DNA from: Meghimatium bilineatum
Lineage: Eukaryota; Mollusca; Gastropoda; Stylommatophora; Philomycidae
Direction: 5' to 3'
Assembly: GCA_034231615.1 (NCBI GenBank)
Contig: CM067315.1
Span: forward strand, 10,067,915-10,131,914
DNA length: 64,000 nt
Part shown: positions 35,701 to 41,056 of the stretch, piece by piece
Position numbering within the stretch: the stretch's first letter is position 1
Layout: every line of letters begins with the position of its first letter
Position numbers and translations under genes: made by a program
Notes under the pieces: generated by a model
Database searches by the model: none
What the model was told of the DNA's origin: nothing
Seen by the model: the letters and a program-made list of their open reading frames with translations, nothing else

Positions 35701-38259
35701 ATATCCACTCAGCGTTTTTTTATTGCCAGATGTTTGTTAGGTGGTTGAAGCACTGGATGCCAAAACAAATAAATATTGTTTTTACGTTATTCAATAAATA
35801 AACAACATTCTCATTAAAATTTAACTAATAAAACAGAACAACACATAAAACATGTATATGTCACTTACCATTGCTGATCACGTGCCATGACATGTGATTC
35901 AACATTTGACCTAGAGATATTTCAATCTGACGTGATCCTAATTATATATACAATGTACTAGTCCTATATGTATCAACAAAATGTCTGGAGCTATTCTTAG
36001 AAAGTAACGTTTTAATAATATTTTATATGACAACTGTAATTCCCAGGCTGACAAGTACCAGGCTGGTAGAAATCTCTTTGTTGTATCTCTATCTTGTGTC
36101 ATTATGCTTTCCAAGTAGTGTGCAAGTATACATGACAATACAATAAATATAAAAGAACATCCAAACATATCCTGAACAGTATATTGCTACTCAACTATTG
36201 TTGAGTTTTGAGGTGCCACTATCTAAATACATCCATACATATCGGCAGCACAATGTGCATGGTTGCCATTCAAATCATGAGCTTATTTGATGAGTTGAGT
36301 TTGGGTGAGCTCACTATCAACTCTTTTACTGAGCAGATATGCCAAGGATATAAAATAGGACACGGTATAGGACCTACGCGTCACAGGCAGTTGAGAGGTA
36401 AATGTATCGCTGCTATTAGATGTGCACAGTAAGAACGAGTGCAGGCACATCCGATTATTTTCAAATCTTCTCGGAAATGAGAGGGATGTGTACTATCCCC
36501 CGTATTGTTTATAACATACATAGACCACATCTGCAAAGTAGCAAAGACAACGGAAGAAAACAATCTGAAGGATAACTTAAACAAATTGCTATTTGCAGAT
36601 GACCAAACACTAGTAGCATCATCAGAAGAGCAACTACAAAGACAAATAGCTAAACCTTTAATATGAAGATAAACATAGAAAAGACCGAAGTAATGAAGGT
36701 AGGAAGAACAGAATAAAAAACACCAATGCATATATTGTAAACAACAGACTTAAGTGACAGAATTCACATGTCCTGGAAGCAATATAACAGCAGACGGCAA
36801 GAACAGTGAAGAAACACACAATAGATGTAGTAAAGCATACCAAGCCCTAGTACAAATGACACCAATCTTCAGAAACAAAATTGTAGATTTAAACACCAAA
36901 ATAACACTATTCAAAACTATTATGCCAATGCTGTGCTACGAATTCCAAACATGGACAACGACAGCACAAGACAAACATAAACTAGTGACAGCTGAAATGG
37001 CATGCTTACGCAGAATCCTAGGAAATGAGGATATTAGACAAAGAGCCAGCACAGCCCCAATCTTGGAGTATATTAAGAGCCAACAGATCAAACGGTTTGC
37101 ACACATTTGCAGAATACCATCAGACATCATACCACAGAATGCTATGCTACACAGATATAGTGAAGGCCGACCTCAAAAACGATGGACCTCCAAAATAAAA
37201 GAGGTGACAAATTCCACCATATACTCGGCACACACGAAGGCTATCTCCAGAGAACTCTTCTACCCCTGACGTTTAAAGGCAATAAAAGGTTTAGCGGATA
37301 GATAGATTAGATGTGGATATGCCTGCTCACAATCTACCTCAGTTGCCAGTAGATTGGCATAGGCTATTTCATTTGTCAAAAAAAATTGTGTTGTATTTGT
37401 GTATAGTCGAGACCTCTAAATCAAGTTTGGATAAATGTCTATAAATTCTTGGCTTATACACGGTAATTTACGGTATTATAAGAAAGAGACAATTTTTGTG
37501 TGTGGATAGGTTATGAGACAGGAGGTGCTGGATAATAAAGTTTCAACAAGCAAAATTGAAGACTAAAGACAACCAACATCATGAGAAAATTTTGGATAGT
37601 TTAAGGCATGACAAAGAGTCAACAACTATCCTGATACAGGGATACTAATGGAGATCACCTAATCCAGTAGCGCAGCACCTGGTGATGATGATGTTATAAT
37701 GGAGTTTTGCAGGTCAACAAGAACATCTAGCAATGGTGAAATTTCACAGACTTCCGTGGTCTTGGGCACATGATGAGGCATGATTCCCTTTCCAGGATAG
37801 CCCTGCAGGGGACAGTTGAGAGTGCTAAAAGAAGAGGGACAAATGAATGTATGGATTAGTAAACACAAAAACTGGACAAGGTTATGTTTGTCCACATAAG
37901 GCACTGAGAAGAAGCACTGCAAGATTTTTGTGTTGAAAATTCTCAAATGGAACTCTTATGACCCCAAAGAGTAATAGGTTTAATGACGAGTGGGTATATT
38001 CTACCAAACATTTCTCTTCCAGAGAGAAAATCCTTGTATTTGTATACCATACTTCACTTTCCAATATTCTATCACATTTTTTTCAGTGTATGTAAGTGAT
38101 AACGCAATGAATAATCATTCATTGAATCTCTTGTACATTCTTTTCCCTAGAGACAAAATGAACAAAGTCAAAACTCGGGAAGTTGTGAAAGAATTCACTT
38201 TGTTATGCCGAGGCTTACTGGGAACAGAATATGCGGAGGCAGCAGCTGCATTTTTGTGA
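401..38259 (+). CDS. IPO13: Importin-13, C-terminal half (16 exons, 5' incomplete)
   Basis: Nuclear transport receptor of the importin-beta family, built of HEAT repeats; known members bind RanGTP and carry cargo both into and out of the nucleus. The spliced product of the 16 exons listed separately is about 558 residues and aligns end to end with the C-terminal part of vertebrate importin-13 (about 960 residues in total). Landmarks are EKEQF and DIGDTMMYSY at the start, LPLVLQGIRNPE, AVCDLYKKAL, NDFAPL, the IEGFMCFLAQ segment, ALNKHY, and the C-terminal VKEFTLLCRGLLGTEY, where the vertebrate protein has a very similar tail. All exon phases agree and no frameshift or stop interrupts the joined frame. 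The N-terminal RanGTP-binding half is outside the window. Introns total about 36 kb, filled with minisatellites and transposon fragments. TNPO3, the nearest paralogue, fits less well, especially at the C-terminus. Confidence 0.95.
712..912 (+). mobile_element. LINE 3' end, family with RPCKRW motif
   Basis: Shares ATAGCATGCCACAAATGG, GGCAGACCATGTAAAAGATG and the final CACAGCATATAGA with the copies at 11093, 24548, 36754 and 44660. Encoded remnant GRPCKRWMTEIKEATGTS is followed by a frameshift. Confidence 0.8.
1423..1945. repeat. 39-bp minisatellite, about 13 units
   Basis: Unit begins TTGCACTACCCTTACCATTC and ends ATCTTACCTTTC; degenerate flanks reach from about 1375 to 2108. Because 39 is a multiple of three, the array is open in one frame (HYPYHSYIILPFL units); there is no sign that it is a gene. 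It lies in the first IPO13 intron of the window. Confidence 0.95.
2690..3594 (-). mobile_element. LINE remnant: RNase H and C-terminal Cys motif
   Basis: Antisense frames show an RNase H domain: THAYTDGGSGIYIV (first Asp), NFKAEMKAI (Glu), VVFLTDAVS (Asp), then QWISGHCGIPGNEKADLLAR with the last catalytic Asp. The distal CNCGLSPETAEHILHACQLY motif follows near 2850. Frameshifts separate the parts. Same family as 12690-13370 and 19930-20830. Confidence 0.85.
3595..5800 (-). mobile_element. Penelope-like retroelement, 5'-truncated and decayed
   Basis: The minus strand carries a reverse transcriptase of the Penelope-like type. At 5739-4813 it reads LPKIHKELNPGRPIVSACSC, the first catalytic Asp in DVYSLYTSIPH, then GVAMGTKMGPSYACLFMG and the YIDDG catalytic box. 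After a frameshift near 4850 the C-terminal part follows (SVYYKPTDAHGFLLYTSSHP, then 4682-4185). The GIY-YIG endonuclease region is at about 4250-3941, starting NVIYVIIC and, after a second frameshift near 4180, RLSDRFCNHLHAIKH. The 3' untranslated part ends near 3595. Telomere-type or GIY-less Penelope relatives are excluded by this endonuclease region. Confidence 0.88.
6102..6203 (+). CDS. IPO13: IPO13 exon b
   Basis: Acceptor CTGTCTCCAG, donor GTAAGA; 34 codons, phase 0 at both ends. Reads MYSYSILGEDLL... to HGDQEWQ, matching the MYVYEMLGAELL region of vertebrate importin-13. The ATG at the start is internal, not an initiator. Confidence 0.93.
6744..7139. repeat. 31-bp minisatellite, about 13 units
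   Basis: Unit ATTTGGAGATGACTTGGAGA plus ACTATATTAAT, with GGGAGATC variants and one truncated unit. It lies about 300 bp before IPO13 exon c. Confidence 0.93.
7438..7585 (+). CDS. IPO13: IPO13 exon c
   Basis: Acceptor TTTATTTCAG, donor GTAAGA; 49 codons plus one base. It begins SVEAILFVFSSVSENV and ends ISTALNMI, corresponding to a HEAT-repeat pair of importin-13 (TEALLYGFQSIAE in vertebrates). Confidence 0.95.
7690..7850 (+). repeat. Dispersed repeat R2, partial
   Basis: TTGTTCTCAAACTCCTGGAG, CCATGATTTACAGCTCAGCT, AACTTCAGAATTGCTCATGG. A shorter second piece repeats AGAAGGGAAAACGATGTGCC at 7920. Confidence 0.68.
8030..8190 (-). repeat. Dispersed repeat R3, inverted
   Basis: Complement of the 40085 copy: ACACCAATATATGCAGAATT, AACAAAAAAGTTATCACGAT, AACAGCCACCAACGATTACG. 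Confidence 0.75.
8200..9400. other. IPO13 intron with no recognised feature
   Basis: AT-rich intron sequence; traces of LINE frames (for example near 8380-8640) are too decayed to assign. Nothing else is supported. Confidence 0.5.
9407..9588 (+). CDS. IPO13: IPO13 exon d
   Basis: Acceptor TTCTTTGTAG, donor GTTGTA (a weaker donor than the others). Joined to the last base of the previous exon it reads GSFAEWMQWHPETLSYVLPL, equivalent to GALSEWLADHPVMINSVLPL in the vertebrate protein, and ends HQILMACQ. Phase 0 at its end. Confidence 0.95.
9989..10015 (+). CDS. IPO13: IPO13 exon e, 27-bp microexon
   Basis: Acceptor TTATTCCACAG, donor GTATTA; nine codons, STFEANVLK. It is needed to bridge HQILMACQ and SRDLLRLM with the same spacing as the vertebrate protein. 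Being a multiple of three, it could be skipped without a frameshift. Confidence 0.8.
10142..10290 (+). repeat. Dispersed repeat R1
   Basis: Reference copy: CTTCTTCAGCGTTCATTCTC, AACTCCCGCTGGATCTC, TTCCAGCAGGATGTAGTCCA, GAGAATGGAAATGCGTTGTG, ending ACACATCCGTCTTCGGCG. Confidence 0.8.
10330..10620 (+). mobile_element. LINE remnant (reverse transcriptase C-terminal region)
   Basis: Broken frames GSETWTMNKQLEDRIKAF and KIKVKYIRHFEHI correspond to the region downstream of the RT domain in the same family as 23700-24270. Confidence 0.65.
11093..11310 (+). mobile_element. LINE 3' end, family with RPCKRW motif
   Basis: Reads MAMTHRHNGYKARGRPCKRW then ITEIKEATGTSLQTAHKK. Ends in a short A-rich tail near 11320. 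Severely 5'-truncated. Confidence 0.82.
11398..11687. repeat. 21-bp minisatellite, about 14 units
   Basis: Unit AATAAGTGATTTCACCAAAA(T). Ends about 75 bp before exon f of IPO13. Open in one minus-strand frame only because the period is a multiple of three. Confidence 0.94.
11765..11899 (+). CDS. IPO13: IPO13 exon f
   Basis: Acceptor GTTTATCCATAG, donor GTAAGT; 45 codons, phase 0. Reads SRDLLRLMSSVGHVLSVM and ends MQHLDALAALE, matching the SQCMWLMQALGFLLSAL region of the vertebrate protein. A 21-bp minisatellite ends about 75 bp upstream and a 56-bp array starts about 120 bp downstream. Confidence 0.94.
12020..12299. repeat. 56-bp minisatellite, 5 units
   Basis: Unit starts TTTGATCTGCAGTCATCCTT and ends ATAGATCTCATA. 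The last units share CGTAGATCT while the first two have CATAGATCT, so the array grew stepwise. It lies 120 bp after exon f. The sequence right of it (12330-12480) is LINE-like antisense sequence. Confidence 0.92.
12690..13370 (-). mobile_element. LINE remnant: RNase H and C-terminal Cys motif
   Basis: Contains VVFLTEARSVLQAL, QWVPSHCGIPENEKADQLAK, then RLRTGHNRLRSHMY and CTCGQAAQSAKHILQECSEH. One frameshift lies between the RNase H part and the tail. Confidence 0.87.
13980..14138 (+). repeat. Dispersed repeat R1
   Basis: Shares TAGCGTTCATTCTCAAACTC, TTTCCAGCAGGATGTAATCC and ACACATCCATCTTCCTCGG. It ends about 80 bp before IPO13 exon g. Confidence 0.78.
14220..14378 (+). CDS. IPO13: IPO13 exon g, with acidic and Gln/His-rich loop
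   Basis: Acceptor TTTGTCCAG, donor GTGAGC; 53 codons, phase 0. Begins PCPSNRADVHTTVNIFAWLF, then an acidic EGGDEEE tract and a QQHHQHRRQQQQ tract. Vertebrate importin-13 has an acidic, His-containing loop at the same place (HHEDDHEG), so this is a rapidly evolving surface loop between HEAT repeats. Confidence 0.9.
14667..14730. repeat. (TA)n microsatellite
   Basis: About 31 TA dinucleotides in the intron after IPO13 exon g. Smaller simple repeats are a poly(C) run near 10982-10997 and a GT run near 14173-14190. Confidence 0.95.
14774..15535 (+). mobile_element. Mariner-like transposon, left copy
   Basis: Starts TA then CGAGGTGTATTCAAATGAAA, a mariner-type terminus. Broken transposase frames follow: KDWARIFWEER, LANEFSVSLGTVQMIIRN (helix-turn-helix region) and HDEAWCYQFEPCSKASSMKL, KHPGSPNSTK, the conserved block around the second catalytic Asp. 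Many stops; inactive. Confidence 0.82.
15657..16605 (-). mobile_element. Mariner-like transposon, right inverted copy
   Basis: Minus-strand copy of the same N-terminal half: terminus GTGCTCAAATGAAACCCGCC, then TTTAGTGCCCTGTGCTGGCA, and the frame MYDGKCFSKTTVTDWARIFQ. Interrupted by the LINE insertion at 16042-16326. Confidence 0.8.
16042..16326 (+). mobile_element. Short LINE insertion with target duplication
   Basis: About 285 bp of the same family as 53690-54597 ([40 protein letters not shown]), 5'-truncated, ending GACAATAGAC. ACATGGTC occurs at 16034-16041 and again at 16327-16334, a clear target-site duplication inside a mariner-like copy. Confidence 0.88.
16650..16870. repeat. Degenerate short tandem repeat
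   Basis: Repeated AATAGTAAAAATGACAAACT and AATGGAACACA blocks, about four imperfect units, AT-rich, in the intron before IPO13 exon h. Confidence 0.6.
17243..17395 (+). repeat. Dispersed repeat R1
   Basis: Nearly identical to the copy at 10142 (GAGAATGGAAATGCGTTGTG, CCGTCTTCGGCGG). A 37-bp array starts at its last base. Confidence 0.8.
17396..17549. repeat. 37-bp minisatellite next to exon h
   Basis: Unit GATAATGTTCTAAATCTAGA plus TAAATGTTCAACATCTA, about four units with shorter derivatives. It directly follows a copy of the dispersed repeat R1 and ends about 25 bp before the exon, so it supplies the branch-point region of this intron. Confidence 0.85.
17575..17655 (+). CDS. IPO13: IPO13 exon h
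   Basis: Acceptor TTTCTGCCCAG, donor GTAAGT; 27 codons, phase 0, from IFVILQKIYPSVQKL to DTGIIE. Matches the VVVLQQVFQLIQKVL helix of importin-13. A minisatellite ends only about 25 bp upstream, inside the likely branch-point zone. Confidence 0.93.
18260..19290. repeat. 34-bp minisatellite, about 30 units
   Basis: Unit ACTTGAAGTATAAAGTCATC plus ATACATAGACCAGC, very homogeneous (a few AACACT variants). Ends about 205 bp before IPO13 exon i. Confidence 0.96.
19497..19634 (+). CDS. IPO13: IPO13 exon i (followed by a GC-AG intron)
   Basis: Acceptor ACATTATAG; 46 codons, phase 0. Reads AVCDLYKKALQKLDNDFAPL and ends IIDLCKQ, equivalent to AVCAIFEKSVKTLLDDFAP. The donor is CAG followed by GCAAGT, the standard form of a GC-AG intron; no nearby GT keeps the phase. 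Confidence 0.94.
19930..20830 (-). mobile_element. LINE remnant: RNase H and C-terminal Cys motif
   Basis: Contains EWTHVYTDGSAEGTVRNGGG, FRAEAVALHQAL, IAIFTDCRSLLESI and QWIPSHCGIMGNEKADALSK, then CPCGSGTQTPKHILQDCPTY. Lies antisense in the IPO13 intron before exon j. Confidence 0.88.
20999..21095 (+). CDS. IPO13: IPO13 exon j
   Basis: Acceptor TTTCTTTCAG, donor GTAAGC; 32 codons plus one base. Reads LLLIFGLQENFIPFSEAIVN and ends LEMFNV. It matches LVHIFAHEPAHFPPIEALF. The reading frame stays open across the donor and through the whole 21-bp minisatellite that starts at 21150. Confidence 0.92.
21150..23224. repeat. 21-bp minisatellite, about 99 units
   Basis: Unit GGGATATAAAAGTGACAGC(G/A)T. 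The left part mostly has AGCGTGGG, the right part from about 21985 mostly AGCATGGG. Open in five of six frames; the plus frame GYKSDSV/M is the frame of IPO13 exon j. It starts 55 bp after that exon. Confidence 0.97.
23304..23431. repeat. 33-bp tandem repeat, 4 units
   Basis: Unit TTCTTTCTATGCAACAATCT plus TATCTTGCAACAT. Similar looser CTATGCAACCATC blocks recur at 24277-24400 and near 24820, so the array was probably larger and split by the LINE remnants between. Confidence 0.85.
23700..24270 (+). mobile_element. LINE 3' remnant ending in ATG-rich tail
   Basis: Decayed frames similar to LEDRI...IYRKIGRTSWKEK, IRQIKYLG and ARGRQIYKWESNIT, ending TGATGATGATGATGATA. An internal duplication repeats GGGAGAACATCATGGAAAGAG (two versions near 23790 and 23950). 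Related to 10330-10620, 50770-50955 and 62640-63300. Confidence 0.75.
24548..24770 (+). mobile_element. LINE 3' end, family with RPCKRW motif
   Basis: Decayed frame TRGRPRKRWITEINEN-like, then HKKRLSPENSLTHD and an A-rich end near 24770. Confidence 0.65.
25093..25145 (+). CDS. IPO13: IPO13 exon k
   Basis: Acceptor TTTTAAATCACAG, donor GTAAGT. With the carried-over base it reads GMRNFTDVIEGFMCFLAQ, equivalent to HPDIVDSFMQLLAQ. Phase 0 at its end. A 38-bp minisatellite starts about 100 bp downstream. Confidence 0.93.
25245..25957. repeat. 38-bp minisatellite, about 19 units
   Basis: Unit TGACCAGATGCCCCTTGAGT plus AATTTAGCATACTTTTAT; nearly identical units, with diverged end units. Starts 100 bp after IPO13 exon k. 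Confidence 0.96.
26265..26830 (-). other. Unrecognised antisense reading frames in intron
   Basis: Antisense frame 26588-26265 (107 codons: begins MFEGEFSNHGHTNFSH, later HYDTCSKHRANAS). Just upstream another frame has an acidic MDSDSDDEELLG stretch near 26700. They are separated by stops. I recognise no domain; an acid-rich start would fit the N-terminus of a decayed DNA transposase, but this is a guess. Confidence 0.3.
27171..27237 (+). CDS. IPO13: IPO13 exon l
   Basis: Acceptor CTTACATTCCAG, donor GTAAAT; 22 codons plus one base, VMKKLKKIIVRCNCDLTAIF then QA. Matches ALKRKPDLFLCERLDVKAVF of vertebrate importin-13. Confidence 0.9.
27940..28395. repeat. 47-bp tandem repeat split by an insertion
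   Basis: Unit CATAGTTTCAAGTCATAATT plus CTTCGCGGACCACATAG and TATGTACATT. Two to three units at 27940-28034 and two to three at 28264-28395 are separated by a Penelope-like 3' fragment (28035-28263). Confidence 0.88.
28035..28263 (-). mobile_element. Penelope-like 3' fragment inside a tandem repeat
   Basis: About 229 bp nearly identical to the 3' end of the element at 3595-3850 (shared CAGGTAATGAAGTCCTACTG, TCAAGATACGGACATAACAT). Both copies stop at the same CACGTG end. It is flanked by AGTATGTACATTCA on both sides, either a target duplication or the array unit itself. Confidence 0.85.
28523..29556. repeat. 48-bp minisatellite with higher-order structure
   Basis: Long unit (48 bp) TTCTGAGAGTATTCAGAAGT plus TGTGAGCATTGCAAGGGAAG and TTCAGTCA; short unit (45 bp) with GATCATTGCAAGAG. 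About 21-22 units. Short units recur about every 189 bp (three long plus one short). Ends 130 bp before IPO13 exon m. Confidence 0.95.
29690..29748 (+). CDS. IPO13: IPO13 exon m
   Basis: Acceptor TTTTTGTTAACAG, donor GTAAGT. With the carried-over base it reads AVLSMALPEHATVKAACSFV, equivalent to AVLALKFPEAPTVKASCGFF. Phase 0 at its end. A 48-bp minisatellite ends about 130 bp upstream. Confidence 0.95.
30878..31065 (+). repeat. Dispersed repeat R4
   Basis: TTTAACCTGTAGCAACCCGG, ATTTCAAATTCAGAGATTAA, ACGTGGATGCTGGATATAGT; homologous to 55332-55545 (TTTAACCTGTAGCAGCCCAG, AGATAAATGGATGCTATGAT). Confidence 0.7.
31556..32440 (-). mobile_element. RTE-like LINE remnant: RT C-terminus and C2H2 finger
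   Basis: Antisense frame reads FGLTINIEKTEVMLQP, RFTYLGSTLSQNANVDDEVY, LLYSSETWTVYRRHVKKLNH, VLDRAGIPSIDMIL and RWAGH; after a frameshift RMPDHRLPKILLYGEL, and another frame ends with a Cys2His2 finger, CPNCPRTFTARIGFISHLRT. This domain order is typical of RTE-type LINEs. It lacks the endonuclease and the RT catalytic core. Confidence 0.83.
32440..32630 (+). mobile_element. LINE 3' end fragment
   Basis: Sense frame AEGRPKETLRRTILRES then IQELHRIALNRQNWRDLTSA, ending ATGAATGAATGAATAA. It abuts the antisense RTE-like remnant at about 32440. Confidence 0.7.
33259..33348 (+). CDS. IPO13: IPO13 exon n (3' end amplified into a minisatellite)
   Basis: Acceptor TTCTCCAAACAG, donor GTGAGT; 30 codons, phase 0. 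Reads IEFLNAGAENEVIKNIVINH and ends HILVDRILR. The last 25 bases, starting at 33324, together with the donor and the first 24 intron bases are the first unit of a 49-bp tandem array that runs to about 34065. Confidence 0.93.
33324..34065. repeat. 49-bp minisatellite made from the exon n/intron border
   Basis: Unit TATCCTGGTAGATAGGATTC plus TGAGAGTGAGTTTATGTGTT and GAAGTTACA, about 15 units. The first unit is the real exon end with its donor, so each later unit repeats GAGA followed by GTGAGT. Confidence 0.97.
34077..34210 (+). repeat. Dispersed repeat R1
   Basis: Begins CAGCGTTCATTCTCATACTC right after the 49-bp array; ends with CAATTGTCCAACACATTAG. Shortened around the AGGAAGTCCAGAG block. 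Confidence 0.75.
34313..34590 (+). mobile_element. tRNA-like SINE heads in tandem
   Basis: Four imperfect copies of TTGGTAGCTCAGTGGCTAGT (A-box-like, near 34321, 34446, 34470 and 34518), followed by one B-box-like AGGTTCAATTTCC near 34564. A related head lies at 29842-29890 (GCCATAGTTGCTCAGTGGTT). Confidence 0.6.
34723..34902. mobile_element. MITE with GGAATCCC ends, copy 1
   Basis: About 180 bp; ends ATGGAATCCCGTTATAACAA and the inverted TATACAGGGATTCC. Shares GCAGTACAAACAATATAG with the copy at 55125. The ends resemble pogo/Tigger-type termini. Confidence 0.72.
35038..35219 (+). CDS. IPO13: IPO13 exon o
   Basis: Acceptor TGAATGGCAG, donor GTAATC; 60 codons plus two bases. Reads AVGGESQRGIIEYIADVVMA, then LNKHYMSQL, and ends KENFVKNLL. 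Matches the AIGGQASRSLMDCFADILFA stretch. An antisense LINE 3' end begins within a few tens of bases downstream. Confidence 0.95.
35240..35570 (-). mobile_element. LINE 3' end fragment, antisense, next to IPO13 exon o
   Basis: Antisense frame NIGHVLRVNKNRLPLQALKY, VPDVKRKR, LHHMDLTGEHWF. Similar to 53150-53345 and 32440-32630. It begins within about 20 bp of the donor of exon o. Confidence 0.75.
36440..37310 (+). mobile_element. LINE remnant: RT FADD box to 3' end
   Basis: Decayed frames begin with a LLFADDQTLVASSEEQL catalytic region near 36580. From 36754 one open stretch reads TEFTCPGSNITADGKN, CYEFQTWTTTAQDKHKL, EMACLRRILGN and EGRPQKRWTSKIKEV, ending at 37269 with SRELFYP and a GATAGATAGATTAG tail. 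It is in the last IPO13 intron, in sense. Confidence 0.82.
38151..38259 (+). CDS. IPO13: IPO13 exon p (terminal coding exon)
   Basis: Acceptor CTTTTCCCTAG; the first base completes an Arg codon. Reads DKMNKVKTREVVKEFTLLCR, then GLLGTEY and a short AEAAAAFL tail before TGA at 38257-38259. The vertebrate protein has RVKEMVKEMTLLCRGLHGTDY here, so the end of the gene is certain. Confidence 0.97.
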
Positions 38260-38320
38260 TATCCAGAGCCTCACAGTCATCAATGTGTATATCGGTGTAC
38301 AGTCGTATTAATTCATACCA

Positions 38321-38326
38321 AATAAA
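38321..38326 (+). promoter_or_regulatory. Candidate IPO13 polyadenylation signal
   Basis: AATAAA 62 bases after the stop codon. It is the first canonical hexamer downstream; another is at 39200-39205. Which one is used cannot be told from sequence. Confidence 0.45.
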
Positions 38327-38655
38327 CCTGGCCAATTACATGTGTACAAATGTGCTATATTATGATGTATTGTTGAATTATGCCTGGTAAAATATTCCAC
38401 CATATGATTCTTGATTATGTACTTGTGCAATAGTGCTGGTCAAAAATACTTAATGATGATAATATGAGGTCTGAGTTTATGCAGATGTATTTGTGAATGT
38501 ATGCCGATGTATTTATTCATGTATTGCTGTAAAAATGTAAATTTAGTGTGGTATGCAAATTTTGAAATTGAGCTTTGTGGTATGTTGTTGAGTGTATTTA
38601 CTGAGTTTCAGTTGCACATGAGGTTTTTTTTGGTATGTTTGTTGAGTGTTTGGTT

Positions 38656-38949
38656 CAATACAAGAATCAGTGGACAAATCACGTGACAACATACCAACTT
38701 TTTAATTTCATATACTATTGCACTATCTCGGAAACTTAAAAATCATAACCTAAATACCGATCTAGCGATTTGCCCGCAATGAACTGGCCATCCACCTCCC
38801 ACTCAGTGTGCAGCGCGCATGTCGAGTAGTCAGGGGCTCTCATCGTCGAATATTGGATGCGTCGGTATATGAGACTTTATCGGAATTTCGTTCCGCTTAA
38901 TTATGTTTGCTATTTGTTCTGTAGAAACCTGTCCACTGATTCTTGTATT
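38656..38949. repeat. 20-bp perfect inverted repeat, 294 bp apart
   Basis: AATACAAGAATCAGTGGACA at 38656-38675 and its exact complement at 38930-38949. Weaker similarity of GTTTCAGTTGCAC and GTTTCAGCTGCAC blocks flanks it. Probably a decayed DNA transposon just past the IPO13 end. Confidence 0.65.
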
Positions 38950-40084
38950 ATACCGAGTGTTTTTAATGAGTTTCAGCTGCACTTTTCCATTAAGAATATC
39001 GCCAAAGTTCATCTGATTTCAATAATATCTCGTGTCAGGTTTGCCTTTATTACTCTATGACTGCCCCATGTTGTCTGAGATAGTTGAATTATGTCGGTTG
39101 CTTAACTGCAGACAGCATAATTATTCCAATTTTTGGTGTAATGTTAAGTCATTCACAATCGGACACAGATTTCAAGTTCACTTGTTATTCGTGGTTATCA
39201 ATAAAAATTACACCTGTGGGTCACCCAGCCACCAGGGGTAGGGTACCACGGCTTATGCTCTGGGAAGGTAGAGGAATAGCACCATCACTACTGGGTACGT
39301 GTGGTAGGCAATGCTGGTCAGTCAATTTCTGACCAATCACTGACTATGCAGCTGAGCACTAATGTGAAACCGTCTGCTGTGACAATGGTTTATAACTCAG
39401 TTTACTTGACCTGACTTTGCATAATTATTAAGACCAGTGAGACACTCATCATTTACAGGCAAAGATATCTAGATCACTACAGAAACAATCCACATAACAT
39501 ATTCTTCTTGATCTGATCAAGGCATTCTGGTATAACTAAACTATCTCTTCCTTAATCGATATCTGTATTCAGCCTGTCTTGTTTTCAACCTGTCTATAGC
39601 GCGATCATTGTCTGAGTCTGGTTCATACCCTCCAATCTTTCTGCCATTGTACGCCTTGATGGTCATTTAGTCACCGCCAGCAGATTTAGGTTTCGTGTGG
39701 TCAAGACGCCACTCAGACTCCTATGACAATGGAGAAGTTTGTGGAATTCATGTCCAGGATAGAAATATAATCTACATTGTGGGTCAGCTTCTGTTGTAAT
39801 GAGATGTTTTGTAGTAATGTGTTGCAGGGTATAATCATTTCCACAAAATCTAACCATTAAATTCAAATGAAATACTGTACCTCAAGTAGCGTTTGTCTAA
39901 CTCAGTGGTTCCCAAACTGGGAATTCTTGGGGTGGGGGGTGTAGTGATCTTGAGGTGGACACACACAAAAAATTAGGGAATTTAATGCTTAAATTGCATG
40001 ACTGAATTTCAGTTAAAAATATAAGCATGCTTGAATAAATATATTTAACCTTAGGCATGCTGTGTTTACAATTACGCAATTTCT

Positions 40085-40275
40085 CCTCTGCCGGGGGATC
40101 GGTTTTCTGAAATGTTACGCAATCGTTGGTGGCTGTTTTGAAATTGCGATAACTTTTTTGTTGTTACAGATATTTAAATAACATTTGCACATATAAATAA
40201 AGAATTAAATTCTGCATATATTGGTGTAGGTTTTGTTTGTATGCGTGTGATACGAGACGTGTGAGAAAGTGACAA
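40085..40275 (+). repeat. Dispersed repeat R3
   Basis: Contains CAATCGTTGGTGGCTGTTTT, GCGATAACTTTTTTGTTGTT and CTGCATATATTGGTGTAGGT. Copies: 8030-8190 (inverted) and 25975-26110 (partial, after the 38-bp array). No coding content. Confidence 0.75.
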
Positions 40276-40524
40276 AGACAGATTTTGACCTACCTAGAGC
40301 TAGTATTTTTGATGGATCAAAAGCTGTTGAATATTATATATTTTATATAGTCAGACTTGTGGAACCTTGTGGTCTATTTTAATTAAACAAATTGAAGTAC
40401 TTACCTCTCAAGATTTCCACATTGAATTCGGAATAAATAATGATTTCACTGAATATACGATGATAGAAAAGTATAATAAACTCGATTCACTGTCATGTCG
40501 CTTCGTCGCAAAGTCGATGCTTAA

Positions 40525-40869
40525 CCTTTAGGATGCATGTGGCAACTTTATTCACCGACATTTGGTTAGCGAGCGGCGAGTATATTTGCCGCCGTAGACC
40601 GCAGTTGCTAGGTACACTTCAATCAATTAAAAATCTCCAATATTTAATATTTTTTTCATCAGATTTGTTAAATCTGGCATTTTATTCAATTGACTACCTT
40701 TTCCAGCAGTTTTAGTGGCAACCATATGCTTAATGTCATGTAAATATCAATATTTTCGTTCGGTTTCGGGTTTAGCGAACCGGGCGGTGGATTTCACCTT
40801 CCGAAATCAAGATATGACACAATTCCGGTGTAATGCACCGCCCGAATTGTAAACATAGAGTGCTTAAGG
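40525..40869. mobile_element. piggyBac-like MITE, 345 bp
   Basis: Flanked by TTAA at 40521-40524 and 40870-40873. Ends CCTTTAGGATGC and, inverted, CCTTAAGCACTC. An internal hairpin has perfect 9-bp arms CGGGCGGTG (40781-40789) and CACCGCCCG (40836-40844). Confidence 0.55.
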
Positions 40870-41056
40870 TTAAGAAAAAGCAAAAGACTATTGCTTCTCA
40901 TACAAATAGTTTTCATAACCACAGTTAATTTGACTGTGCCCTTATGAAAATCTTGTACTGATGAAAAGAGCAAAATATTTTTGAAATTAGTTCCTACCTA
41001 TGTGATTATTTCCCTTGACCATATTCACCCGTTTATTTTTATCATTTATTAATTTA

